NCBI GenBank assembly: GCA_963921425.1
Contig: OY992840.1
Span: 6,512,501 to 6,576,500 of the forward strand
DNA: 64,000 bases
DNA from: Dryas octopetala
Taxonomy: Eukaryota > Streptophyta > Magnoliopsida > Rosales > Rosaceae
Direction of reading: 5' to 3'
The notes below the pieces were generated by a model. The model was not told the DNA's origin, did not search any database, and saw only the letters and a program-made list of their open reading frames with translations. Position numbers and translations under genes: made by a program. Of this stretch, positions 12,776-24,574 are shown piece by piece (the first letter of the stretch is position 1; each line of letters begins with the position of its first letter).

Positions 12776-15013
12776 GCAACAATATCATATGAAAAGAATT
12801 AAAAGAGTATTTTTCTCAATCAGGTGGAATTAATCAAATTGTTTGTTAAAATAAATAGATGGAAGTTAGCAATTAATTAAATAATTTATTCGTTTTGTGA
12901 CAACAACAACCGCTATTGCGCTATGGCCTATGGATAAGAAGCAAAATAGTTTTTTGGCTTTTGGCTTTTGCACCTTTGAGGGTTAAGGGTGCTAATAATG
13001 CATGCTTTCATTTGCAAGTTGACATTATTTAATTTCTTATCAATGTTTTAGATTAATTAAGAGAGAGTATGAGTTCTGATTGATTATATTTCAGTTATTA
13101 TTTATTAGATGATTTAAGCTCTATGGCTCTTCAAAGCCTCCAATTTCCAGCATGAGCTCTGCGAAGTGGGGCCCAATGGACCTGCCTCACTATGGGCTGG
13201 GTCCTACAGAGGTGGACCAGGAATAGCCCTAACCCCAAGCTTATATAAGGAGAGGTCCTACCCACATGGGCCCAATCCAAGTCTAACAAGGACTCCACTT
13301 GCGTCACCAAAAAAAAATATATATATCACCCTCAAATGGGATTGCAATACTAATCGTCCGAGATTTACACTAAATAATTTGTTTTTTTTTAATTATTCAT
13401 GCAAAATTTATAATAGGAGGATGACGGCGGGGTGGGTGGGAAGGTACTAGGTAGGAGGGAGGGTCGTGTTGGAAGGGCCTGTTGGGTGTTTTATTTTTTT
13501 AGGGTAATTAGTTATATTTTGTATTATTCAAGTTTAGGTTGTTTTTTTTACTTTGCACCGTAATCTTTAAAACTGTAAAATGTACGCCCTTAATTAAGTT
13601 AGATATGTCCTTCAATTAAGCCATTCGTTAGTCTTGATACCCTCATGATATGATGATTATCTTGGTGTGAAATTTAGGACCTGCCATCTTGAAAAAAAGT
13701 GACTTTTGCTTTTAGAATAATTTCATACAAGAAAATATTGGAATATATAAGAAAGGCGACTACTATTGATACTATACACCATTTTATCTACATGCATTCT
13801 TCTTTGTGACTGTTAAGAACTATAAAACTGATTTTAAAGTGAAAAAGGGTTAAATTTAAAGGTTTGTTGGGGAGTTCTTGTATAGCAAGCAGTTTTGCTT
13901 GAAACACTTTTGCTGGTAGCCTAGAAGCAGATAAAATTTTTAGAAAATTAGGATTAAATATCAAATGTCAATAGTTTTTTAAGCAAAGCAGTAAGACTCT
14001 AATTTTTTTTAAATTTAGGTACTAACTTAAAGCAAAACATTTTGAATTAGGTCACAAATTTGGAAGAAATGTGAATTTTTGACACTAATCGCTTAGGCAA
14101 AGTGCCGAAAGCTAGGTAGTTTTTCATTGTTTTTTTTTTTTTTTCGATTTGGTATATAGCTGTGACTGTATGAAATTCATAAAAATTGAAAGTTGATAAA
14201 AGGTTAATGTTTTTTATTTAGACTTGGGGAATGAAGTATTACAACATAGAAACTAAACATTAAAGTTTGAGTCTTGCAAACACTGAAAAAATAACAAATA
14301 AGTAAAACAGTCGTGACTGTTGTTCAATCACAATCGAGTTTGTAAACAAAAAAAATCTCTTGAGCGCGGTGAACAGTGCTGAGCACTTGGTAGAACCATT
14401 TTTTTTTTTTAAATTGGTACCTAAACTGAAATTTAGTATCTAAAATGACATGAAAGTTTTGGTAGTTAAATGAAAAAACATTGAAATTTAGTACATAAAG
14501 TCAACAGACCTTAAATTTTTTTTTTGTTCCAAATACAAGTACTCCCTTTAATAAATGCACCTTAAAAAATTTTGAATTTTCTAGAAAAACATTTATGAAG
14601 TACTCTTGCACAAAACACAAACCTCATTTGGTTAGCAGAATTGAATTCATGAAAAATAAATTATTATGCAATTTTCAGGGGAAAGGAAATGTAAGATTCT
14701 CATCCCTATGTTTGGTAATGTTGGGAAAGTAATAAGGGAATACTATTTTATTTTCATTCCTATGTTTGGTTTGTGCAAAATAGAAAATAAAAATTATTTT
14801 AGTTTTCCAATTCAGTCCCATGTTGATGGTGGCAATTTAGTCTTAAAATATGTAATTAATGTTTTCTTATGGTAAAGGAAATGCAAACCCGAGTTGTTTG
14901 GAGGGTTTCATTTTCCTCATTTTGTGAGATCACATTCTCATGGTGTAGAAAATAATTCCCCATAGGGCCATAGTTACACTTACCAAAAATAGAAAGAATA
15001 GAAAGGAATTATG
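12776..15013. other. Intergenic stretch with one inverted dispersed-repeat copy
   Basis: No gene is seen. Positions 13140-13320 are less A/T-rich and end in CACC plus an A-run, possibly a retroelement remnant. Positions 13930-14515 are the inverted relative of the repeat at 6680-7880 (AGTCAACAGACCTT near the end pairs with AAGGTCTATTGACT). ORF-like stretches such as 14666-14875 resemble no family I know. Confidence 0.4.
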
Positions 15014-15878
15014 GAGCATTTGGTAACGTTTTACAAAACGGTTTTTCATTTTACAAATTTAAAAAATGACAAAAATGTGTTTGGTTGCTGTATTGAGAAA
15101 AGAGTTTTTGAAAAACACAAAATAGAATTTCTAGTTTACAGTGTAAATTCAGAAAATGACTAAATGATGTTTTCAATGAATTTAGAAAACATAGAGAACA
15201 CAGATACAAATTAAAAAAAAAAATTTACAATTGAAAAAACATGTGATTGATCTGCACCTCCTCCCCACCTAGCCAGACCCATCTCCGGCGGTAGCCCTAC
15301 CCCCCGTCGTTGCCCACCTCACCCATCTCTCTTCATTTCTCCTCTATTCCTATATTTCTTTCTCTCTCTCTACCTATCTCTCAAAATATATACTTTGTAA
15401 TCCCTCTATAGTTTCTAATTCTCGCTTCAATAAACGGATTAAGACTCTCCGTAACATCCATGGCAGGAAGCTCACGAGCCTTAACAGCCCTTACATAGAG
15501 AAAATACATCTGTTCAACTAGATCGTAGGTGCTTGCAGTCTTGTCTCCATTAATAATATGGCCACCAACAACTCTTTCACCTCTAAGGTAGTCGCGTCGA
15601 CCGAGGTGGTTGAGTTTTATGAAACTTTTTTTTTTAATTATATATTTTATGAAATTGGTTAATAATAATTTATAATTAATATCTTTTGTGAATATAATTA
15701 TTTAGTTGTAATAATTGATTAATATCAAATGTGTTTTCATTATTTTTGTTTTATATAATTGTTTTTCAATTACGCTACCAGACGCCTTCTCATATTTTGA
15801 GAATGCAAAAATTTAATTTGTCATTTTACAATACAATTTTTTAAAAATTGTTCTGTAAAACGTTACCAGACGGACCTT
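15014..15878. mobile_element. hAT-like element carrying a captured gene fragment
   Basis: Inverted ends share TGGTAACGTTTTACA close to both borders (15021 region and 15849-15864). AATTATG is duplicated directly outside at 15007-15013 and 15879-15885 (7 bp; 8 bp would need one mismatch, as expected for hAT). The middle contains a piece of a host C2-domain gene, given separately, next to CT-rich text. No transposase is present. Confidence 0.65.
15393..15614 (-). pseudogene. Captured fragment of a multiple-C2-domain/transmembrane (MCTP/FTIP-type) gene
   Basis: On the minus strand, 74 codons stay open and read LNHLGRRDYLRGERVVGG..., then GDKTASTYDLVEQMYFLYVR, then AVKARELPAMDVTESLNPFI. This matches the linker and start of a C2 domain in plant MCTP proteins (the FTIP/QUIRKY type), which bind Ca2+ and lipids and act at ER-plasma membrane contacts and plasmodesmata (family knowledge). 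Similarity stops after GITK, where the frame runs into non-gene sequence and a stop. Fewer than 80 of the roughly 800-1000 residues of such proteins are present, with no start codon, so it is a fragment. It sits inside the hAT-like element, hence captured. Several residues (for example N and I in ESLNPFIEA) differ from the usual family text, suggesting relaxed constraint. Confidence 0.75.
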
Positions 15879-15970
15879 AATTATGCGAACTAAGTAAGAT
15901 CTAAATGCTTATATAATTGCAAAATTTTTTTTTATCATTCTTACCAAATGCTATCAAAAGATACTTTTAT

Positions 15971-16170
15971 GGTTTGTTTGGCAGTATTTTTAGAAGTCTT
16001 AAAAGGGTTTCAAATAGTCAAAAACGTTTTTACTTATGTTTGACAAAAAAAAAAAAATTTTAAATTATATAAACACTTGAAAACGCTTCCAAATATATTT
16101 AAGTACATTCACTACTTAGATTTTTTACAAAAAAAAATTATGTATTTTTAACAAAAACGTTTCTAATTAA
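15971..16170. repeat. Partial copy of a GTTTGGCA-type MITE
   Basis: GGTTTGTTTGGCAGTATTTT followed by AGAAGTCTTAAAAGGG matches, with changes, the start of the element at 30496-30765, and TTATGTTTGACAAAAA is shared. The right end is missing or too decayed to place. Confidence 0.5.
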
Positions 16171-17076
16171 AGATTGAAAGGGTTACTGCAAATCACGCCC
16201 AAACATGCACTAGTCATCTCAAACCCATAAAAGAAGTCCTGAATTACCGACAAGAAAAAAGTATCTAGGTTAAAAGATGTAAGAAAGCAAGGACAGAAAA
16301 TAATTGCGGGTTTGAAATTGACTTGGAAAAAAAGGCAATTGGTACTAGGAGTCAATGAAGAGCCAGAACCCCACGGTCACGGCACACCACGCATGACCAC
16401 TTTGGGGTCTGCGTGTGCGTGTTCGTGTGAGTTTCACTTTCACACATGTTTTTCTTTTTGACCCCAGAAACTACGGCGTTCCAGTTTATAGATATTCAAA
16501 TGTGGCTTCCTGCACCAATAATGGCTTCCCCGTGGGCCCCACCCCTTCCTAGCTAACTGCTTTCACCCGCCGGCCTTTGGGGCCTTGATACGAACCTTCT
16601 CAGTCCTTTTGCATTCTTTTAATCTCCCAATCGCCTTCTGCCACGTCATGTTATTCAATTTTGACTAAAATCGATTGGCTGGCTCCCTGCCTTGGTCGAA
16701 ATAACTCAACTTCATAAGTTCCAACTTCCAACTCACAAAGAAAATTTATTTTTTTTGTTGCAAGCCTTGGTTCAAATTCTCTCTCTTCCAGATTTTTTTT
16801 AAAAAAAGACATAAAACAAAAAGTCTAGTTTATTTTAGGCACATTATTAACGCTAGAAAGGCTTGCCCATGGTGGGAATTGATGGGGAAAAGAGAGAGGA
16901 TTGGTGAGGTAGTGCACAATGACTTTATGATCCTTGATTCTTTAATCTATCATTAAAGTTGTGTAGATGTATAATTGGATTATATTCGTCATTTTAATTA
17001 TATACATCCCATCACAGATAGAGTTCTTTAATAATACTAGAAACATTGTACACATGCATGTGTGATGGGAAATTAT
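16171..17076. other. Intergenic stretch with a GC-richer, promoter-like patch
   Basis: Positions 16360-16700 are noticeably less A/T-rich than the flanks, with CACGTC and GGGCCCCACC words of the kind found in plant promoters. No reading frame follows on either strand within 1 kb, so no gene is called. Confidence 0.35.
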
Positions 17077-18190
17077 GAGAGCAGTTTTGCTCACCTACTT
17101 TAACTCAGGTGTATGATCACCTCACATCTAAAATTCTGCCATGTGTTTAAAAAATTAACCATGAATTAATATATTGTATTTAATTATTTGTGATATTATA
17201 ATGATGAGAGAGAAAAATAATTTGACAACTCTTTTTTACTTTTATCCTTATCTTTTATTACTCAACTTTTTTCACTTTTTTATTACCTATTAATTTTTAT
17301 TTTCTCTTTTATTTAATTATTTCTAATAATTTTTGCTTCTTTTGTTTTTTTGCTCTTCTACAGTACGCCTCTAGTATCTAAAAAACCACATGCATTTAAT
17401 AATTTTTGCTTTTTTTTTTTTTGCTCTTTTCTAATAAGCCTCCAGTACCCAAAAAACCACATCCAATTTTTTTGGGTCAATTTCTCATGTATACACCTTT
17501 TATCTATTTTTTTAATTAATTAAAAAAAATAATCCAACAACACCTTTTTTTTTTGCCTAAGAATTCTTCTTTCTTGTCTCATACATGACCTTTTCATATC
17601 AAACAAATTCTTAGGTCAATCTAAGGTGTTGCAGCATTTGAAGAGAGAAGAATAGTTGCAACGACATAATTTTTTTTTTTTTTTTAACTCATGTAACTTT
17701 TTTATTGGATTTTCTATGTATGTAAATGAGTTGTTTTAGATTTTTGTTTGGCCAACATTTTAGATTAAACTTTGCAAATGAGTTTTTTTGTTCGAATTGC
17801 AAATGTGTTGTTAGAATATTTTATTTTTTAATTAATTAAAAAAATAGATAAATGTGTATACAAGAGAAGACCCAAAAAAATGGATGTGATTTTTTGAGTA
17901 CTAGAGGCGTACTGGAGAAGAGCAAAAAAACAAAAAAGTAAAAATTATTAGAAATAATTAAATAAAAGAGAAAAGAGAAATTAACAGGTGATAAAAAAAA
18001 GTTGAGTAATAAAAGATAAGGATAAAATAAGAAAAGAGTTGTCAAATTATTTTTCTCTCTCACCATTATAACATCATAAATAATTAAATACAATAGATTA
18101 ACTCATGGTTAGTTTTTTAAACACGTGGCAGTATTTTAGATGGGAGGTGAGCATACACCTGAGTTAAAGGAGGTGAGCAAAACTTCTCTC
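17077..18190. mobile_element. Non-autonomous Mutator-like element, 1114 bp
   Basis: A perfect 9-bp duplication GGAAATTAT is at 17068-17076 and 18191-18199. The ends are GAGAGCAGTTTTGCTCACC on the left and its near-inverse on the right (GGTGAGCAAAACTTCTCTC). Inverted similarity extends for several hundred bases, including TTGACAACTCTTTT and its inverse. The ends resemble those of 11589-12775 (GAG...TCACC), so the two belong to one family. The minus-strand open frame at 17836-18093 is low-complexity and not counted as a gene. A near-duplicate of about 60 bp with TTTTTGCT...CCACATGC words is at 17325-17465. Confidence 0.85.
17734..17766 (-). repeat. Micro-insertion: TGTTGGCCAAACAAA (minus strand) between 9-bp repeats
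   Basis: TTTTAGATT occurs at 17734-17742 and 17758-17766. The insert 17743-17757 reads TGTTGGCCAAACAAA on the minus strand, again with the TTGGCCAAA core. It lies inside the Mutator-like element 17077-18190. Confidence 0.5.
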
Positions 18191-18571
18191 GGAAATTATA
18201 GGAGGACAAAGAAGTGAGTGAGTTATAAGTAGGGTAATATTAATTACCATAAGAATCATAGTTTTGAAATTAATTATTGAAATTGTTTAATGTAACAAGG
18301 GCAAATTTAATATTCTCGTTACTATGGTTGACAAAGGGCTCTTCATAATAATAGAATTTTATGGATAACAAAGTACATTTGTGTCTTTGATTATTCAATT
18401 CATGTGTTTTTGTAGCGTATTAAAAATTGAAATATATATATATTAAAAATTTCTATTTGTAAGACCCAAAGAGGCCTCTTGTTAGACATCCCTCGAAGTT
18501 AGAATGTCAAATCCATATCTTGGTTGTTTACCAACAATTCATTAAAAAAACCAGAAATTTTTTATAAAATA

Positions 18572-18623
18572 ATTAAACACTTTCCAACTTTTTTTTTTTT
18601 GGCCATTAAACACTTTTCAACTT
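18572..18623 (-). repeat. Micro-insertion: GGCC-A(10) (minus strand) between 19-bp repeats
   Basis: ATTAAACACTTTCCAACTT (18572-18590) recurs at 18605-18623 with one mismatch. The insert 18591-18604 is TTTTTTTTTTGGCC, that is GGCC followed by 10 A on the minus strand. The same 14 bases are inserted at 40035-40048. Confidence 0.75.
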
Positions 18624-21130
18624 CATTGTTCCATCTAAGTCTAAAATTTATGGTCAAAATTGTTGCCCCAAATCAAAGTAGGATGACTACTAGTGACGTG
18701 CACATTTTAAGTTGCAGTAGAGGACATAATGAATATTAAAGAAGAAAGAGGAAGAAAGGGAATTGATGCTGGTACTGTGAATGTAAGTTGTAAGAAATTA
18801 TGAAGGAAACGGATTTTAGGAGATTACAAGGCCTAGCAAGTTGCTAACAAGTGGCATATGACTTTATGGCCACAAGGGGCCAAACAAGGTTTTCCAACTT
18901 TTTTTGTCCTCATCAATACCTTGATCATAGTGGCTGAAAATTGACTTCTTGGACACTTGAGAGTTAGGATCTTGAGGGGACAATTAAAGGAAATATTAAT
19001 TTCCTTCCTTTCCTAACTAATTTACCCTCCAAACTATTCTTAATTGATTGCTTGATTTGAAGAAAACTAAATCATGTTATGATCCATATCTTCACAAGAT
19101 TATGAAACTTGAAAGCCCCTAATTTTGGAGTCTAGTGGCCAAAAGGCCCAAAATTGTAAAAGACCAGGTAGAATTGGACCTAGAAGTAATAATCTCAAAA
19201 GCTTTCTTTAGTATTTTGTTATTCTTCCACCTTATTTGCCATTATCTTCCCTACCGTTTTAAACATGATAAGCCTAATTAAGGATGATGAAGCCTATGAT
19301 CATGACCCCCAGTAAAGCTAAAAGGCAGTTTAAGGATGTACAACAATTCTAAAAACAATTTATGAAACCTTATCAAAACCCAAGGTGCTAGCAAAAGATG
19401 GAAAGAGACAAGAATATAACTAAATAAATATTTATTATGTCTATTTCTCTTGCGTAAAAAATAAACAAAAGTAAATAAATAAATATTCGTGATAAAAAAA
19501 TTTATTTTTCTTGATCTTTGAGTGTACGTTAAAATAAATACTTTACCACGGAAACCACAAACTCCAACTCTCCTTTTTGTTCGTTAATGCAAAGAATATA
19601 TGCCTTTGAGAAATCCAAGTCTGAAAGATTCTACTCAACACAACCATTTGCGAAAGTTCATTGTCATTCAAAAGAAAGTGAGTGGAAATTTAAGCCCAAG
19701 ACGGAATGCAAAGGAGAAAACAAGAGGTGTGTTCCAACGTGTGAAATATAGAATTATTAAGAGAGATGCAAATTGCCAATCATTGCAAGAAGCACTATGA
19801 ACAATGCATGATAGTCATGTACGCTTTGCTTCTTTTCCTCTTGTGTGTGTGTGTGTGGCTTTGTTGTAGGTTATCCCCTATCACAATCGCTAGCTCATAT
19901 GCTTTTTAACTTTAAAATTGAGTTGTCGAAACTTTCACAAAATCTGATTATGACAGTAAAATAAATCTCAATTGCACATGTAATTTTGTTTCCTTCTCAT
20001 AAATGTTAGGGGCTATAGATAGTCATGGGTATATTTTATATTTCTTGACACTTAAAAAGAAAAAAGTTAAAATTAAAACAAAACAGGTTGTAACAATATA
20101 AACTAAATTATAAATTACTCACAACCAGCAATAAATCCAGGCTTTCAACATGGGGTGAATTGGAATAGGTTTGGATGAACTAAAATAGGCTGAAGTGGGC
20201 TAGAATAGGCTAGAGTGAACTAAGTTAAGGTGAACTTGGGTTAATCATTCATAGAAAAACTATACAAAAACAAAAACAAAAGGCTACGTCATGTAGTCCC
20301 TATGCATAGATTCATCTTGTCACAACACCAGAAAAATAAAAAATGAAATTAAAACAGACGAGGGTCTAACAACACCAACTAGATTATCAAGTGAAGATTG
20401 GTCACAACAATAGGAAGGCTTCTAAGAATATAGAGACCTAGTTCCAAGGAAAATGTTACAACTGGCAAGACAGTCAACTACACAGCTCTTCTTCCTATAG
20501 ATATGCATCAATCACAGATTCACAAGACCCAAAAATTTCAACAGCTCCGTACAGAGTAACTTTGTTAATTATTAGATAGATTCCAAGATTGACCATTAAG
20601 TATTGAAATGCCTTTTAACCATAAAATTACTCTTGGCCTTGTTACCTTGAGCTGCTGTGGATTGCGACTGTTTTTCCAAACGTTCGACAAATCAATCACA
20701 CCCTTTTTGTCCTCATGAATTCATATTGAAGACTTCGACTTCAATCAATGTTCATCGATAGAGAAACCTAGTGGATCTTTAATAGAGGACACTACCTGTA
20801 GACTTATTAATTATTGCTCTTTTTGTTAATAAGACGTTATGAAAGGCTTTTGTTAGGATTTTATATTATATAAAATTTAAAAGTTGTAAATATATATGTA
20901 TAACCACACACTCATACCCAAAGTATTACGAATTTACTTCATTTTTTATTCATTATTTTGAATAACAAATACATGAATAAAATTAAAAGTCAAATATAAA
21001 TAAGTAGATGATTTGGATCATTTTCAAAAACTTTTATATGATTTTAAAAATTAATAAGTAGAACTATGACAGAAAAAAAAAAAAAAAGGTGGGAGGTGTA
21101 AATGATCAAATAACACTTGCCCATGCATAA

Positions 21131-21173
21131 CTTCCTCCACATTGAAAAAGAAAAAAAGAGCTTCCTACACATT
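21131..21173 (+). repeat. Micro-insertion: 17-bp A/G-rich between 13-bp repeats
   Basis: CTTCCTCCACATT (21131-21143) recurs as CTTCCTACACATT (21161-21173). The insert is GAAAAAGAAAAAAAGAG. Confidence 0.5.
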
Positions 21174-22300
21174 ATTATTTTTTTAATTTTAAAAGGTTTC
21201 TCGTGATGAAATAAATTCATCCTCCAGAGGCTTTCGTTTTTCTTTGAATTCAGTATAATTCATTACCAATCAATCTTTACCAACAATGCTTGAAAAGAAA
21301 AAAAATCTTTAAAAGCCAAGCCCAGACTCTTTTGAAAAAACGGGCTCAACATAAACAATTCTGGACCTACATTCCAGTCAGGCCCAGTTTGTTGGGTCTT
21401 TAAGAGCAATATTAATTAGGAACCTTTGGAAATAATTCGAAAAATTCAAAATTTAAAAATTTAGAGTAAGAGTTTAATTGTACAACCTAGTGCCAGTTAT
21501 CAACACATGAAACAAAAAAAAAAAACAACTAATTAATTACAAATTACCAACTAATTATTGATCAAATAGTATTTCTCCGTGGGCTCCCGTTCTGATGGGC
21601 AAGTATGGGGATACCACCCCTCGCCCCAATTAGTTCTTTAAATATACATAAGTATAGTATACATATATGTTTTTATACTAAATTTTTTATTTTTAGCTTT
21701 AATTTTGTTTTTTATTTTGTTTAGTGTTTGATTAGTTATAGTTTTACATTGTTATATTAGAATATAATGTGTTTTTGTAAATTTGTGTGTACTATATAAT
21801 GTATTTGTACGTGATGATTTTTATTATTTTATTATGAAAAGAAGTAAAAAAAACCTTGATGGGTTCCCATTTACTCGACATGACACGGGATGAGAATGAC
21901 AAACTTGGCCCACTCCACTCCATTTTCATGTCTACGTATTTCTCGATCTCTATATTGTTAGAGGTCTAAAGTCCGAATTCCCCTCCTCCAAATTAAAAAA
22001 AAAAAAAAATTTATAAATAAAATATTAGAGCACATTTAGAAAGTTCTAAGTATTTTGTTTAGGCCAGAAGGAAATTCAAGTTAATCAGTCTTATGTATGC
22101 ACAATAGGGATGGCAAAAATCCCCGCGGGGCTGAATCCCCGCGGGGACCCGATCCGATTAAAACCCTAATGGGGGGAATAAATGGGGCCGGGTTCGGGTT
22201 CGGGGATTTAGGCGGGGCCCCGAGTCGGGGGCGGGGCGGGGATGGTTTTAGGTCCCCCGACCCCGAACCCGCCCCGTTTACACTAAATATATATATAACC

Positions 22301-22383
22301 AAAATTTAAACGTGATAAGTGCTATGCTGGGAATCGAACTTGGCACCTCAAACTCCTTCCTTCAGCTCCTTACCATCAGACCA
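22301..22383 (-). other. tRNA-like module with A-box and B-box inside the hAT element
   Basis: On the minus strand, an A-box-like TGGTCTGATGG (22383-22373) is followed after 33 nt by the B-box-like GTTCGATTCCC (22339-22329) and a T4 run at 22304-22301. This is the arrangement of an internal Pol III promoter. No cloverleaf with paired acceptor ends could be drawn, so it is a tRNA-derived relic and not a tRNA gene. It points toward the nearer element end. Confidence 0.5.
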
Positions 22384-22409
22384 CCAACTTCTTATGAGTA
22401 CACTATCCC

Positions 22410-23340
22410 AATTTATATATTTATACACACTTTAGATAATAAAACCCTAAACCCTAAACCCTAAACCCTAAACCCTAAACCCTAAACCCTATACCCTAAA
22501 CCCTATACCCTATACCCTAACCTCAAACCCTAACCCCAAACCCTATACCCTATACCCTAACCCCAAACCCTATACCCTATACCCTAACCCCAAACCCTAA
22601 ACCCTATACCCTAAACCCTATACCCTATACCCTAACCCCAAACCCTAAACCCTAAACCCAATTTATATATTTATACACAATTTAGATAATAAAACCCTAA
22701 ACCCTATATATACCCTAAGTCCCTAACCCTATACCCTATACCCTATACCCTAAACCCTATACCCTATACCCTAACCCCAAACCCTAAACCCTAAACCCAA
22801 TTTATATATTTATACACAATTTAGATAATAAAACCCTAAACCCTATATATACCCTAACCCTATACCCTATACCCTATACCCTAAACCCTATACCCTATAC
22901 CCTAACCCCAAACCCTAAACCCTAAACCCTAAACCCTATACCCTATACCCTATACCCTAAACCCTATACCCTAACCCTAAACCCTATACCCTATATCCTA
23001 TACCCTAAACCCTAAACCCTATACCCTATACCCTAACCCCAAACCCTAAACCCTAAACCCAATTTATATATTTATACACAATTTAGATAATAAAACCCTA
23101 AACCCTATATATACCCTAACCCTATACCCTAAACTTATTATTCCAATTTATATATTTATACACAATTTAGATAATAAAATTAATAACCCTATACCCTATA
23201 CCCTATACCCTAAACTTATTCTTCCAATTTATATATTTATACACAATTTAGATAATAAAATTAATAACCCTATACCCTAAACTTATTCTTCCAATTTATA
23301 TATTTATACACAATTTAGATAATAAAATTAATAACCTAAA
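22410..23340 (+). repeat. Telomere-like array with a higher-order spacer
   Basis: Runs of CCCTAAA, the plant telomere heptamer, alternate with CCCTATA and CCCCAAA variants. They are interrupted by a 35-40 bp spacer beginning AATTTATATATTTATACACA, at 22410, 22660, 22799, 23061, 23145, 23226 and 23293. Toward the right the heptamers shrink and the spacer dominates, with a period of about 67-84 bp. The whole array lies inside the hAT element, so it is not a chromosome end or a fusion point. Confidence 0.9.
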
Positions 23341-23910
23341 CCTTAAGCTTTATATAAATGAAAAAACATATATATGTTAAGTAAATTAACAAATATATAT
23401 GTCTAGGGTATATACCATATATTAATGTATGTTTGTTAAATTATATATTTATATATATGTTTTAAAACCCCAAATTCAAAACCCCAAAGCCAAACCTGAA
23501 ACCCCAATACACCAAACAGTTGCACTGGTCCAAACCCTAAAGTCTAATCTCGATCTCTCAGACTCAGTCTCTATTCTCTAACTATCTCAGATTCTCAGTC
23601 ACTCGACTCACTCGGTCTCTCTCTCGCCCTCTCGCCAGTCGCCTCTCTGTCTCGCCCTCTCGCCACCATCTCTGAGACTCTGACTCTCGCGCAGTCACTC
23701 GGTCTCTCTCGATCTCTCAGTCACTCGGTCTCTCTCGCGCAGTCGTGCCGCCCTTTCGCCACCATCTCGCCCCTCTGTCTCGCACTCTCGAGTCTCGCCA
23801 GTCGCCTCTCTGTCTCGCCCTCTCGCCACCATCTCTGTCTCGCCCTCTCACCAGTCACCACCATCTCTGTCTCGCTTACTCCCCTCTGTCTGGACTCTGG
23901 TATGTATTTG

Positions 23911-24574
23911 GTTTTTGTTTGTTGATGCTTTCTGAATTGGTCAAGAACGAGTGTTGCTTTTAATTCCCTTCGATTTAACAGATTTTAGAATTGAAAGGTT
24001 GCCGTGCGCAACCATCTGTACTGCAGCTTTTGATGGGGTTGAGATTTAGTTGGTTATTTTAGTTTGATGGCTTTTACTTGTTCTGGGTTGTTCTTGTTTT
24101 TATTATTATTATTTTTTATTATGTTGCTGCTTACTTTTCTTGCTTCTTTCTGTGTTGGCTTGCCAAATACCTGAGAGAAGGACAAGTTGAAAGAGTTTCC
24201 AGTGTTACAATTTATGTGGATTTTGTTTCCTGGTATCAAATTCATTTTATGGCTCAGTTGGGTTTGAGCAAGAACATAATTACTAATGAAAGCTATAAAT
24301 TTCTTTCTGATTTTCATAGACCTTTTCACAGTAATTTAACCAGGCATTTTGGTTTTCCTGCTACAATTATATATATATATATTTTTTTTCCAAAATTGTT
24401 AAACTTTTGTTTTTGTTTGTTGATGCTTTCTGAATTGGTCAAGAATGAGTGTTGCTTTTAATTCCCTTCGATTTAACAGATTTTAGAATTGAAAGGTTGC
24501 CGTGCGCAACCATCTGTACTGCAGCTTTTGATGGGGTTGAGATTTAGTTGGTTATTTTAGTTTGATGGCTTTTA
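23911..24574 (+). repeat. Direct duplication of 166 bp, 498 bp apart
   Basis: 23911-24076 and 24409-24574 are the same sequence except one C/T difference. Both lie in the intron-like part upstream of the start exon of the hAT element. Near-identity shows the duplication is recent relative to the decay of the rest. Confidence 0.85.

Larger units (their letters stand above)
18191..22104. other. Intergenic stretch, no gene recognised
   Basis: AT-rich with short open frames only (for example 19600-19800). Contains tandem-like AATAGGCT/GTGAACTA words at 20160-20230 and two micro-insertions. Nothing identifies a host gene. Confidence 0.45.

Noticed and set aside
17836..18093. 85-codon hydrophobic minus-strand frame suggesting a membrane protein
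   Set aside because: Low-complexity Phe/Leu text from A/T-rich arms of a Mutator-like element.
19600..19800. 66-codon plus-strand frame, with a second open frame starting YAFEKSKSERFYST
   Set aside because: Both frames are open but neither has a recognisable motif or splice context. Too weak to call.
22081..22309. Overlapping Pro/Gly-rich frames on both strands
   Set aside because: They are translations of the GGGG/CCCC end of the hAT element. The same holds for 25566-25805 and 35945-36328.
22441..23340. Chromosome end or fusion point, because of CCCTAAA repeats
   Set aside because: The array is bounded by hAT ends with an 8-bp target-site duplication and has non-telomeric sequence on both sides.
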